Part shown: in pieces, positions 1 to 8,862 of the stretch
Numbering within the stretch: position 1 is the stretch's first letter
How the letters are laid out: every line of letters starts with the position of its first letter
Assembly: GCA_026931725.1 (NCBI GenBank)
Contig: JAIXLE010000216.1
Span: forward strand, 1-41,330
Direction: 5' to 3'
Origin: Bacteroidales bacterium
Lineage (GTDB): Bacteria; Planctomycetota; Planctomycetia; Gemmatales; Gemmataceae
DNA: 41,330 nt
Notes under the pieces: model-generated
The model's input: the letters and a program-made list of their open reading frames with translations, nothing else
Told to the model about the DNA's origin: nothing
Databases searched by the model: none
Translations under genes and position numbers: made by a program

Positions 1-407
1 ACAAGACGCTCACCTCAGGGCGGCAAGCCTATTTGTCGCATCGGGAACGCGCCCTTCGGCAGCGGATCGCCATTGTGGAACTGGATCTGCTGACGCAAGG
101 GAAGCCGACACTCGATTTTAGCCGTGAAGGTTTGCCCGAGCATCATTACACTGTGACCGTCACCCGAGCCACAACGCCGGATCGGTACGAAATTTACACG
201 TCCACCGTCCAGAAGCGGCTCCCCAAGTTCAAACTCCCCCTCGCCCCGGATGACCGGGATACGGTGATCGATCTGCAACTCGCCGTGATCCGGGCTTATG
301 AACAAGGAGGATTTGCTCAAACCATCGACTACCAATCACCGCTCCCGAGTGTGGTGGTGTTCGACGAGGAATCTCGCCGCTGGATCGCCGACCGACTGGC
401 GGAATAA
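1..407 (+). CDS. DUF4058 family protein, C-terminal part (5' end outside window)
   Basis: The frame is open from the left edge (codons in phase with position 3) to a TAA at 407, giving about 134 residues of the C-terminal half. The stretch KLPLAPDDRDTVIDLQ followed by an AYEQGGF segment and a final SPLP tail is the usual end of DUF4058 proteins, which are common in planctomycetes and cyanobacteria and have no established function. The start lies upstream of the window; an internal TTG at 33 is not a believable start because similarity continues before it. The end looks intact. The next 1.3 kb holds only gene relics, so the gene borders a decayed region. Confidence 0.75.
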   Translation, partial: KTLTSGRQAYLSHRERALRQRIAIVELDLLTQGKPTLDFSREGLPEHHYTVTVTRATTPDRYEIYTSTVQKRLPKFKLPLAPDDRDTVIDLQLAVIRAYEQGGFAQTIDYQSPLPSVVVFDEESRRWIADRLAE

Positions 408-516
408 TGGCGGCTTGGTGGCACAACCTTCTCTCCCATACTCCGATGCCTTGACGATTTTTTGGCGACCGTGGATGATGCCAGTGTGGCCACTGAACAT
501 CACATCGGGGACAGCG

Positions 517-690
517 ATGGAATTTGAGTGGGACAACATCAAAGCCACAACCAACAAGCAAAAGCAAAAGCATGGAGTGACGTTTGCAGAGGCTGCGACA
601 GCATTTGCCGACACACTGGCGGCCATTTTCTCGGACTACCCCGAATATTTCACCACGGAGTCGGGGACAATCAGCCAATTGAAAGAATGA
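517..690 (+). pseudogene. BrnT-like (DUF497) toxin fragment
   Basis: The ATG at 517 opens a 57-codon frame beginning MEFEWDNIKA, followed by KHGVTFAEAATAFAD. This is the typical N-terminal half of BrnT ribonuclease toxins (W-D-x-x-K...KHGV-x-F-x-EA). Family members are about 90 residues and carry a conserved second half with the remaining catalytic positions. Here similarity fades after the IFSD segment and the frame stops early. No BrnA-like antitoxin follows in the next 100 bases in any frame. I read it as a truncated relic, not a working toxin. The alternative, a short divergent BrnT, is less likely. Confidence 0.55.
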
Positions 691-788
691 AGACAAATCG
701 CCGTGATACACCGGCTGTCGATCCGCCAGCCAAAACGCCCCCTGACCCCCGGAATCCGGAAGCGACGACGATCGGACTTGAACCCGCC

Positions 789-1445
789 TTATCCCGAATT
801 CACCACGGGACGGGGACGTCCCAAAATTGCCGCCGCGTGCGCAAACAGACCCGCCCACGGATACCCGCTCGATAGACGGACCACCACCCGACGCACACTC
901 GTCACCACCAGCCCCCCAACCCGAAAGAGTCGCAATCGTAGCGTTGAGACCTGGGCATGGGACAACTCTGTCCCAACCAGTGCCGTTCGCCGGATATGGT
1001 CGACTAGGACATCAGCCACCGCCGCCAGCAAGACTCGAAATGGGTTCGCCACAAATCGGTGACAACTGGTCCTGTCGGCAAAAAGTCCCAACTGCTGCTC
1101 CTGGATTCGATTCTCCATCTCGCCCCGCTGACAGTACACGTCCTCATACAGGGTCCGGGCATCGCCAGCCAGGTTGGTGACCACGAATCGGGGGTTAGCC
1201 TTGCCCCCACGGGGACCGGACAAATGCTCGGCCTTGACGATCACACGTCGCGGCCGATCCCAGGTTCCGGCCGCGTAGGACAATGCATCTGTCGGGAGGA
1301 CATTGTGGTCATTGAAGTCTTCGTATCCGCAGGAGATTTCTGGGACACGTTGGGCCAGCAGGGTGCGTTGGGTGCGGATCATCCGGCTGGGACATCATGG
1401 GTCTGGAATTGCGTCATTGAGGGCATCGAGAAGTCCGAATTGCGG
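789..1445 (-). pseudogene. IS1380-family transposase relic with internal deletion
   Basis: Reading the minus strand, a segment GLLDALNDAIPDP is followed by an in-frame TGA (1395-1397), then LLAQRVPEISCGYEDFNDHN, which matches the N-terminal region of IS1380 transposases (QRV..I..GYED.ND). This is joined directly, near 1290, to YAAGTWDRPRRVIVKAEHL, the family's C-terminal part. That part continues through TNLAGDARTLYEDVYCQRGE, MENRI.EQQ and LFADRTSCHRF to a TAA at 789. Intact family members are about 430-500 residues, so most of the DDE catalytic core between the two blocks is missing. An internal stop plus an in-frame core deletion make the gene dead. No terminal inverted repeats were recognised. 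Confidence 0.8.
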
Positions 1446-1733
1446 TTACACTCTGTCATCGCGGCGGTTCTCGGAGTGGACGTGTGGATGCGTAGTAACT
1501 CCTTTTCATACCAGACATTATGCCGATGCGTCAGCCCTTCACGGAGTGGACAGGTGAAATATTCGGGTTAGAATGGGGGTGGCCGGGTTTCCCACCGCCA
1601 AGGTTTCCGCATGACGATGTCGCTTGTGAATGCGCATCAGAATGGGGAATCTGGTGGGGTCAGTGGATCACATCCGCACCTGAGCCAGAATGGAACACCG
1701 AATCGCCCTCCCTGAACTCGCGGCACAGCACTG

Positions 1734-3551
1734 ATGGCAGCTCTCCTTCCGAACGCGCTTCCTGAAACCGTGGCTGCGGAGTTCCAGGCCGATTCTTCTT
1801 CGGAATGGTCGCCGGATCAGGCCGATGGTCGCACGCTGTTCGATACACCACAGGCGGAAGATGGCACGATTACCGTCGTCTTTCCACATGAGAAGTTTTC
1901 TCACTGGCAATCGCAAGCTCTGGCGTATGTCGAAAGTGCGGAAGATGGTCGGCGGTATTTGGCACAAGTGGTGAGCGGCCCCTATGCGGCTCCCGTGGGA
2001 TTGCCAGCCACGACACCGGCCCTAGTGATTACCCAAGTGGAAGGATCGTTGTTCACCCCGCCCTATCATGGCTGGGCCAGCCTGGCGATTCTGGGGGAAC
2101 TCCGTGACGGCGCAACCATCGTTCCGCTCCAGCGACCCCGGCCGAATAGTGCTGTGCGTCTCCTTTCCACGGAGGAAACCCGAGCCGCGTTGCAGTGTGA
2201 CGGCGATCTGCGGCTGGGGCAGGCTGTGGGGTTCGACCAGCTTCCGGTGGGTTTACGGAGTACGGAAAAAGCACACATCCCGCGACATACGCTCGCCGTG
2301 GGAACCACGGGCGCGGGGAAATCGACCTTCCTCGCCGGCTGGATCGAGAAACTGGCGGCGGCGGGGTTTTGCGTGCTCTTGCTGGACGTGGAAGGCGAGT
2401 ACGCCACCATTCACAAACCCGCGGATTCCGCCCGCATTGTCCCCGCACTGTCCGCGCTGGGGATGACACCGGCAGGCATCAACGGAACCTATCTCCTTGT
2501 CCCCACACACGCACAAGCCAGCGACCCCGATCACCCCCGCCTTCGCCGCTTCTGCCTCGAATTCGCTAACACGTCTCCCGACATCGCCGCCGAGATTCTG
2601 GGCGGAAACGAAGCCCAAACGGATCGCTTCCTCGCGGCCTACGATGCCGCCGGAGAACTACTCACTAGCCTCGGTCTGGTTCCTCATGCGGAGCAGCACG
2701 CCGCCAAACTCCGCGACTGGGATGACCAGGAAACCGGCTACCCGGATCTCAAACTCGCACACGTTCTGGACATGGCCCAGGCCGTCAGTGCCGTCGTCGG
2801 GGGTGATGAGGTTGGAGACAACTACCTTCATGCAGACGGTTTTCGCGGTTATGCAGATCGTTTGACGGAAAAGGCTAACATCACCAAGAAAAAACTCGGT
2901 CACGCGGCCAGTTGGCGGAAAACCGTGCGGCTCATCTCGACCTTGTATCGCACGGAAATGTTCGACCGCACAGGTGCCCGTGCCCCAGATGGTCGCAGCA
3001 TCGAATGCCTGAGCTTTGAGAAAATGATCGCGCCGAGCCGGGTGCTGATCTACGATCTGGCGGGGTTGGATTCCCCGACACACCGCAATCTGGCCATTGC
3101 GGATGTCCTCCGAGGCGTTATTGATGCGCAAGACCGGCTCTACGAAGCCGCCCCAGCGGACCAAAAGCCGAAGACCGTCGTGATTATCGAAGAAGCGCAC
3201 GAATTCGTCTCCGCGGAACGGTTGGCGCAGATGCCCGCGGTCTTCGGTCAGATTCAGCGAATCGCCCGGCGTGGCCGCAAGCGGTGGTTAGGGCTGGTCT
3301 TCGCCACGCAGTTTCCGCAACATTTGCCTGGTGAACTGTTTACGCTCTGCAACAATCGCATCATGCTGCGGTTGGGAGATGAACCGACGCTCCGCAAACT
3401 GCAACATTCCGTAGGCGGCGTGCCGGGTCCGTTGTGGGCACGTCTGAAGAATCTGCCCACGGGACAGGCGATTGTCTCGGCACAGGGGATCGAACCCGCC
3501 ATGATTGTCGCGCTCGACCCCGGTCGGTGTCAGCTGCGGATGGTGGATTGA
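1734..3551 (+). CDS. HerA-like ATPase (DUF87/HAS-barrel type), stand-alone
   Basis: The predicted protein has 605 residues. A beta-rich N-terminal region (about 40-165) resembles the HAS barrel. Walker A is GTTGAGKST at 190-198, followed by the DVEGEY segment typical of HerA/FtsK-type pumps. Walker B is VVIIEEAHEF at 482-491, and an arginine-rich sensor region RIARRGRKRWLGLVFATQ lies at 509-526. HerA proteins are hexameric DNA translocases that usually work with the nuclease NurA in end resection or with effector nucleases in defence systems. No NurA, SIR2 or DUF4297 partner is recognisable within the window. The ATG start overlaps the stop of a 14-codon reading frame beginning at 1690. The 288 bases between the transposase relic and this gene contain nothing I recognise. 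Confidence 0.88.
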   Translation: MAALLPNALPETVAAEFQADSSSEWSPDQADGRTLFDTPQAEDGTITVVFPHEKFSHWQSQALAYVESAEDGRRYLAQVVSGPYAAPVGLPATTPALVITQVEGSLFTPPYHGWASLAILGELRDGATIVPLQRPRPNSAVRLLSTEETRAALQCDGDLRLGQAVGFDQLPVGLRSTEKAHIPRHTLAVGTTGAGKSTFLAGWIEKLAAAGFCVLLLDVEGEYATIHKPADSARIVPALSALGMTPAGINGTYLLVPTHAQASDPDHPRLRRFCLEFANTSPDIAAEILGGNEAQTDRFLAAYDAAGELLTSLGLVPHAEQHAAKLRDWDDQETGYPDLKLAHVLDMAQAVSAVVGGDEVGDNYLHADGFRGYADRLTEKANITKKKLGHAASWRKTVRLISTLYRTEMFDRTGARAPDGRSIECLSFEKMIAPSRVLIYDLAGLDSPTHRNLAIADVLRGVIDAQDRLYEAAPADQKPKTVVIIEEAHEFVSAERLAQMPAVFGQIQRIARRGRKRWLGLVFATQFPQHLPGELFTLCNNRIMLRLGDEPTLRKLQHSVGGVPGPLWARLKNLPTGQAIVSAQGIEPAMIVALDPGRCQLRMVD

Positions 3552-3726
3552 CCGGCATCGGCGGGAAATCCCCGGTGGCACCTTCCGTTTCGACGATCGC
3601 CAGATTGCCAATAACCTGCGGATTTTTCTTGACAGAAATCGACACGCCCGTCACAGTGTACTTATCCCACCTGATTGCTTGTTCGTGTCCGTATCCTTCC
3701 GTTTCCTCCGGTCCTGGATCGTTGCC

Positions 3727-5337
3727 ATGTTCCTGACCGTTCCGACTAGTGTTCTGTTGGCCTTCTCGGTGTCTGCTGTTTCCACAGCATCCCTGAGCGC
3801 TGACATTGATCGTCTCATCGCGGTTGGTCATCCGGGGTACGCCACCCAGGCCGCCCCGCTGGCTTCCGATGCCGAGTTCATCCGCCGAGTCTATCTCGAT
3901 TTGCATGGCACCATCCCCAGTGCGGATGCCGTGCGTGCCTATTTGGCGGATGCATCGCCCACCAAACGGGTGCGCCTTGTGGGAGAACTGGTCCAACATC
4001 CCGCTTTCGCACGGCGCATGATGCAATTCTTCGATGTGACACTCATGGAACGCCGCAATGATAGCAAGGTGTCGCGTGCGGACTGGGAAAAGTTCTTGCG
4101 TACATCCTTTGCGGAGAACAAACCCTACAACAAACTGATCCAAGAAATCCTCGCCGCGGATGGCTCCGACCCCAAAAACCGCGGCCCAGCCAAGTTTTAC
4201 CTCGATCGGGATTTTGAACCCAACCTCGTCACCCGTGACATTGCCCGGCTACTTCTCGGTCAGGATTTGACTTGCGCGCAATGCCATAATCACCCAGTGG
4301 TTGAAGATTACAAGCAAGCGGACTATTTTGGGATCTATGCCTTTTTGAACCGATCTTCCCTGTTCCCCAATGTCCGGGATGCCAAAGCGGTTCTCGCGGA
4401 AAAAGCCGATGGCGAAGTGACGTTTGAAAGCGTCTTCGATACCTCCCAAAAGCAGCACGGCACTGCCCCTCACCTGCCCGATGGCCAACTCATTGTAGAT
4501 CCCCCTCTCGTCAAAGGAAAAGAATACACGGTCCCCCCCGGCAAGAAAGCGGCCAGTGTGCCCACCTACAGTCGCCGTGCCCAACTGGCGAAGGTGCTGC
4601 CGACCCCCGAGAATCCGCAGTTCGCCCGCAATGCGGTCAACCGGCTCTGGGCGATGCTCATGGGGCGTGGACTGGTTCACCCGCTCGACCTCGATCATCC
4701 TCGGAACCCGCCCTCACACCCGGAGTTGCTCGATCGGCTCACCACGACGTTTGTCGAACATGATTACGATGTGAAATGGCTCATCCAGCAGATCGCCTCC
4801 AGCGATACTTATGCCCGCTCCAGTGCCACGACCGCGAATGATCTCCCGGAAGATCGTTACCTGGTAGCAATGCTCAAACCGTTGACCCCCGAGCAGTTCG
4901 CTTACGCCGTGCTGCAAGCCAGTGGCCGAACCGATCTGGAACGTACCGCACTGGGCAAGAAATTGACGGAAGAAGCTCTGGATGCCCGGTTGGCCTCCCA
5001 AGCCTCAGCCCTACGACGGGCGTTCACCGGCCCACCCGGAGAAGCCGAGCGGGAATTCCTCGTCACGCTCGATCAGACACTATTCGTCAAACACGGCCCG
5101 GCCATTCGGTCGCTGCTGGCCCCTGCCGGGCAGAATCTCATCGGACGACTCACAGCCGAGAAAGACCCGCAAAAAATCGCGGATGCTCTTTTCCTGGGGA
5201 TTCTCTCCCGCCCCGCAACGGAAGAAGAACGTCAAATCGTCGTCGAGACATTCAAGTCGACACCGGATCAAAAAACCGTTCTCGCGGAATTGGCGTGGTC
5301 ACTCATCGCCTCCGCGGAATTCCGCTTCAACCATTAA
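3727..5337 (+). CDS. Secreted DUF1549/DUF1553 protein with CxxCH motif
   Basis: I chose the ATG at 3727 because it opens with a signal peptide (MFLTVPTSVLLAFSVSAVS); the frame stays open further upstream but codes for nothing plausible there. The 536-residue protein has a DUF1549 domain at about 24-210, containing a haem-like CAQCH motif at 183-187, and a DUF1553 domain at about 325-530. It lacks the N-terminal planctomycete cytochrome domain found in the second family member at 16520. These proteins are very abundant in planctomycetes and are almost always paired with a DUF1501 protein. A role in periplasmic polysaccharide or sulfated-glycan breakdown has been proposed but not proven. A DUF1501 gene and a WD40 gene follow in the same orientation. 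Confidence 0.93.
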   Translation: MFLTVPTSVLLAFSVSAVSTASLSADIDRLIAVGHPGYATQAAPLASDAEFIRRVYLDLHGTIPSADAVRAYLADASPTKRVRLVGELVQHPAFARRMMQFFDVTLMERRNDSKVSRADWEKFLRTSFAENKPYNKLIQEILAADGSDPKNRGPAKFYLDRDFEPNLVTRDIARLLLGQDLTCAQCHNHPVVEDYKQADYFGIYAFLNRSSLFPNVRDAKAVLAEKADGEVTFESVFDTSQKQHGTAPHLPDGQLIVDPPLVKGKEYTVPPGKKAASVPTYSRRAQLAKVLPTPENPQFARNAVNRLWAMLMGRGLVHPLDLDHPRNPPSHPELLDRLTTTFVEHDYDVKWLIQQIASSDTYARSSATTANDLPEDRYLVAMLKPLTPEQFAYAVLQASGRTDLERTALGKKLTEEALDARLASQASALRRAFTGPPGEAEREFLVTLDQTLFVKHGPAIRSLLAPAGQNLIGRLTAEKDPQKIADALFLGILSRPATEEERQIVVETFKSTPDQKTVLAELAWSLIASAEFRFNH

Positions 5338-5378
5338 ATTGCAGCCCACTGCGCTTGACGTTTACCGAGGAGGAACCG

Positions 5379-6677
5379 ATGCCCGTTTGCCAATATGCCT
5401 GCGGTTCTGCCGAACACATGATGTCCCGTCGTGGGTTTCTCGGAGGAACCGCACTCGGAGCCGCTGCCGCACTCGGTCCCATCGGCTTCGGGAACGCGGA
5501 AGCGGCGGAATCCCTCGCGCAAGCCAGCAAGCGCGTTCTGGTCATCTACCTCGCCGGGGGTGTGAGCCAGCTGGAAACCTGGGATCCGAAACCGGGCACC
5601 GATACAGGCGGGCCTTTCCGTGCCATCCCCACCTCCGTACCCGGTACGCACTTTTGCGAACTGCTCCCCGAGACGGCGAAACAAGCCCATCGGCTCGCGG
5701 TGGTCCGTAGTATCAACATTCACGAAAACAGTCACTCGCGTGGCCGAACCTTCATGCTGACGGGGCGAAAAGAAGAACCAGCATTCACTTATCCGCATCT
5801 CGGAGCCGTCGCGGCCAAATTGCTCAATAAAGGCGTTCCGACGGGGTTGCCGGGGCATCTCCACATCTTCCCGGCGCGGGGAGGCGGCGGGGGGAATCGC
5901 CCCGATGCCGCATTCTTGGGGCCGCAATACTCCTCGGTGCCGCTTGCCGATGGCAGCCCTCCCGCCGGGCTGCTGCCCCCAACCGGGCTCACATCCGCCG
6001 CCGATCAGGCCCGTGAAGCCCTGCGGCAAAAACTCGATCGCCAGTTCCTCAAGTCACGCCGTACCGCCGCTACGGAAGCCTATACCGGCTCGTTCGGGCA
6101 AGCCGAAGAAGTCATTCGCCGAGCCGATGTGTTTGATGTCTCCCGCGAACCCGCCAAACTCGCCGAAAAGTACGGCACCCACGATTTTGGCCGTCACCTC
6201 CTGTTGAGCCGCCGACTGCTGGAAGCCGGAGTCAACTATGTGAAGGTGACGCACACCAACTACGACACCCACCACGAGAATTTCGACTTCCACATCGAAC
6301 AACTCGGTGAGTTCGATCGACCTTTCGCGGCGCTGCTCCAGGATCTCACGGATCGTGGAATGCTGGCATCCACACTCGTGATTGTCATGTCCGAGTTCGG
6401 TCGAACCCCGCGGATCAATGACCGCTATGGCCGGGATCACTGGGGAACCGCGTGGTCCGTGGCCCTCGCCGGAGCCGGGATCAAAGGTGGTGCCGTCGTC
6501 GGTAAGACCAACGCCAATGGAACAGCCGTGACGGATCGGGAAGTTCACGGCGGGCATCTATTCCACACGTACCTCCAGGCCGTTGGACTCGATAGCACGA
6601 CGAACTTCTACCCCGATAACCGACCCGTGCCGGTCGCGGACCCGGAAGTCGATGCCATTAGCGAAATCCTCGCCTGA
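5379..6677 (+). CDS. Tat-exported DUF1501 protein
   Basis: The start at 5379 is preceded by a strong GAGGAGGA ribosome-binding site (5367-5374), 4 bases from the ATG, which decides between several in-frame starts. The 432-residue product has a twin-arginine signal SRRGFLGG at residues 16-23 followed by an Ala-rich hydrophobic stretch. The GGVSQLETWDPKP block and the later MSEFGRTPRIN and GRDHWG blocks are diagnostic of DUF1501, a family related in fold to the sulfatase/alkaline phosphatase superfamily. It lies 41 bases after the DUF1549/DUF1553 gene and probably forms an operon with it and with the WD40 gene. The precise reaction is unknown. Confidence 0.93.
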   Translation: MPVCQYACGSAEHMMSRRGFLGGTALGAAAALGPIGFGNAEAAESLAQASKRVLVIYLAGGVSQLETWDPKPGTDTGGPFRAIPTSVPGTHFCELLPETAKQAHRLAVVRSINIHENSHSRGRTFMLTGRKEEPAFTYPHLGAVAAKLLNKGVPTGLPGHLHIFPARGGGGGNRPDAAFLGPQYSSVPLADGSPPAGLLPPTGLTSAADQAREALRQKLDRQFLKSRRTAATEAYTGSFGQAEEVIRRADVFDVSREPAKLAEKYGTHDFGRHLLLSRRLLEAGVNYVKVTHTNYDTHHENFDFHIEQLGEFDRPFAALLQDLTDRGMLASTLVIVMSEFGRTPRINDRYGRDHWGTAWSVALAGAGIKGGAVVGKTNANGTAVTDREVHGGHLFHTYLQAVGLDSTTNFYPDNRPVPVADPEVDAISEILA

Positions 6678-6717
6678 TCGGCCCCCCTCCCTTGGATCGG
6701 CGCTCGGAGGACCAGAC

Positions 6718-7746
6718 ATGGCCATTGCCCCCACGAATGCCCATATTGCCCAGGAACTGAAGCACGATAGCCCCCTCATCGGCTGTCACTTCGACCCCAA
6801 AGGGCGGTATGTCTTCGTCTCCGCTCAGGACAGCACCCTTCAACGGTTCGACCTGAAAACGCAGGCTAAAACCGCGTGCCTCGGCCACAAAAGCTGGGTC
6901 CGCGGGATGGCATCCCTCCCCAAAACCGACTTGCTGATCTCGGGCGACTATCACGGCCAGATGCTCTGGTGGGACATCGCTGCCGAAACCCCGAAACCGC
7001 TGCGGACAGTCACGGCCCACGAGGGTTGGGTGCGGGCGCTGACGGTATCGCCCAATGGCCAATGGATCGCCAGTTGCGGTAATGACCATTTGGTGAAACT
7101 CTGGGATGCCGCGACCGGCCAACCCGTGCGGACGCTCGCGGGTCATGCGGATCATGTGTACCATGTCGCCTTCCACCCGGACGGCCAGCATATTGTCTCC
7201 GCGGACCTCAAGGGTGTCCTCAAAGTCTGGGACGCGGTGAGCGGTGCCCATCTGCGTGACTGGGACGGCGCGGTACTGCACGCTTTTGATACGAACTTTG
7301 TCGCCCACATCGGCGGTGTCCGCAGTATGGCGTTTGACCCTACCGGGGCACGGGTGGCTTGTGCGGGTATCACGAATGTCTCTAATGCCTTTGCCGGGGT
7401 CGGGAATCCCATTGTGGTCGTCTTCGACTGGAAGACCGGAAAACCAACCCAACTGAAACCCAAGGAAGCCTTCCAAGGCACCGCTTGGGGCGTTCGCTTT
7501 CACCCCGACGGTTTCATTCTCGCAGCGGGGGGCGGGCGTGGCGGTGCCGTTTGGTTCTGGAATGGCACAGGAACGATCAACACGCACACGGTCAAAGTTC
7601 CAGTGAGCGGACGTGATCTGGACTTGCACCCCAACGGAGAATCGTTCTGCGTCGCAGGGGCTAACGGGATAGCTTATCTCTATTCGTTGCAACCGGCCCC
7701 GCCAAAAGCGAAACCCGAACCGAAGCCGAAAGCGAAGAAGAAATAG
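6718..7746 (+). CDS. WD40 repeat protein
   Basis: The ATG at 6718 follows a GGAGG motif (6706-6710) and is 40 bases after the DUF1501 stop. The 342-residue protein consists of about six or seven WD40 blades. Clear GH...WD pairs include GHKSW...LWWDI, AHEGWV...VKLWDA and GHADHV...LKVWDA; later blades are more diverged. The end is a Pro/Lys-rich tail (PKAKPEPKPKAKKK). No signal peptide is seen, so it is probably cytoplasmic and is an interaction scaffold, not an enzyme. Position and orientation make it the third gene of the DUF1549-DUF1501 operon, an arrangement often seen in planctomycetes. The partner is unknown. Confidence 0.9.
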   Translation: MAIAPTNAHIAQELKHDSPLIGCHFDPKGRYVFVSAQDSTLQRFDLKTQAKTACLGHKSWVRGMASLPKTDLLISGDYHGQMLWWDIAAETPKPLRTVTAHEGWVRALTVSPNGQWIASCGNDHLVKLWDAATGQPVRTLAGHADHVYHVAFHPDGQHIVSADLKGVLKVWDAVSGAHLRDWDGAVLHAFDTNFVAHIGGVRSMAFDPTGARVACAGITNVSNAFAGVGNPIVVVFDWKTGKPTQLKPKEAFQGTAWGVRFHPDGFILAAGGGRGGAVWFWNGTGTINTHTVKVPVSGRDLDLHPNGESFCVAGANGIAYLYSLQPAPPKAKPEPKPKAKKK

Positions 7747-7973
7747 CAGCCCACACCGGAAAACCCAGATGCCATCATGCATGTGCTATCCGCGAATCCT
7801 GCGCCCAATCCATCAGACACATGATTTCCCGACGAATCCGGGTTGACCGGGCGATAGGAATTCCTCTATGATCCCGGTCCCGTGCGTGAAGCCGCGTGAG
7901 GAACACAGGCTGAACCACGTCCCGCGAACAAACGCCGGGTTTCCCGGTCGATCGCCCAAGGAGGGGCGGCCGT

Positions 7974-8822
7974 ATGATGCAGTACCCCGCATATTCGGTT
8001 GCGCGCCGTGTTTTCGTCTTCGGAGCCACGGGCTTTCTCGGGCAGCACACCGTTTCTGAACTGTTACACGCGAATGCCGCCGTCTGCGGACTCACTCGCC
8101 CCGCTTCCCCAGTAGTCGATCAACTACCGATTCCCGATCAAACCCAGTTCTATTGTGTGCGGGGCGACGCCCTGAACCGAGATCGCTGTATTCGGGCACT
8201 CGCCGCATTTGAACCGGATGTCATTCTGCACCTCGCCACAGCGCACAGCCGAATGGATGAGGCCATTTTTGCCGCGTGCCGGGTGGCTGCCCCCGATGTC
8301 CCAGTTGTCGTGCCAGTCGCCGCGCAGGCCGCACGCCGCCGCGAGACTCTGCAACGCTACGCCCAGCAGTTTAATCGCCGGGTTCTGCTGGGGATGCTCC
8401 CAATGCTGTTCGGGGAAGGCGACCGGAACTTGGGAAATCCGATTCCGCGTCAACTCCAAGCCGAATTCTCCTCAGTGCCCGCGATCTTATCCCTCGCGGA
8501 AAAGCAAACCGAGTGCCTGTATGTACAAGATGCGGCACGCGGGATCGTTCACCTCGCGGAGCTTGCGTTGGATCTGACTATTCCGAATGCTTCCGCCATC
8601 GCCATTCATGCTCGCCCCACGGTCACCGTGGCGGATTTGCTGACCGAACACACGCCGCCGCGATTGCACCCAATCTCCGACGAGCCGAACCACATCAGCG
8701 ACCTGACCGACTGGGACATGGAGACACCCCTTCATGAAGCCATCCAGCGGACGCGTTCCTGGCTCTCCCAGGACCAGCGAGCCACCCACGTTTACCCCGT
8801 GGCGGCGCGTTCCGTGGCGTAA
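7974..8822 (+). CDS. NAD(P)-binding extended SDR/epimerase-like protein, catalytic motif lost
   Basis: The 282-residue protein starts after a clear AAGGAGG site (about 7959-7965). A Rossmann dinucleotide-binding motif GATGFLGQH lies at residues 17-25, and LHLATAH occupies the place of the usual NAxAx motif, as in extended SDR sugar-nucleotide epimerases. The expected YxxxK catalytic pair is absent: where it should stand, ahead of RETLQRYAQQF, there is an Ala/Arg-rich stretch. The LGMLPMLFGEGD block corresponds to the substrate-binding R-P-x-x-x-Y/F-G-x-G segment. It may bind NAD(P) and a sugar nucleotide without being a classical epimerase. A second SDR-fold gene follows 40 bases later. The 227 bases upstream hold no gene. 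Confidence 0.82.
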   Translation: MMQYPAYSVARRVFVFGATGFLGQHTVSELLHANAAVCGLTRPASPVVDQLPIPDQTQFYCVRGDALNRDRCIRALAAFEPDVILHLATAHSRMDEAIFAACRVAAPDVPVVVPVAAQAARRRETLQRYAQQFNRRVLLGMLPMLFGEGDRNLGNPIPRQLQAEFSSVPAILSLAEKQTECLYVQDAARGIVHLAELALDLTIPNASAIAIHARPTVTVADLLTEHTPPRLHPISDEPNHISDLTDWDMETPLHEAIQRTRSWLSQDQRATHVYPVAARSVA

Positions 8823-8862
8823 TGCACCGTGTGGAACTTCTTCCTGATTCTGGAGTACCTGT

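Noticed and set aside
6658..7782. 374-codon minus-strand frame opposite the WD40 gene
   Set aside because: The plus strand carries clear WD40 repeats; this is a shadow frame.
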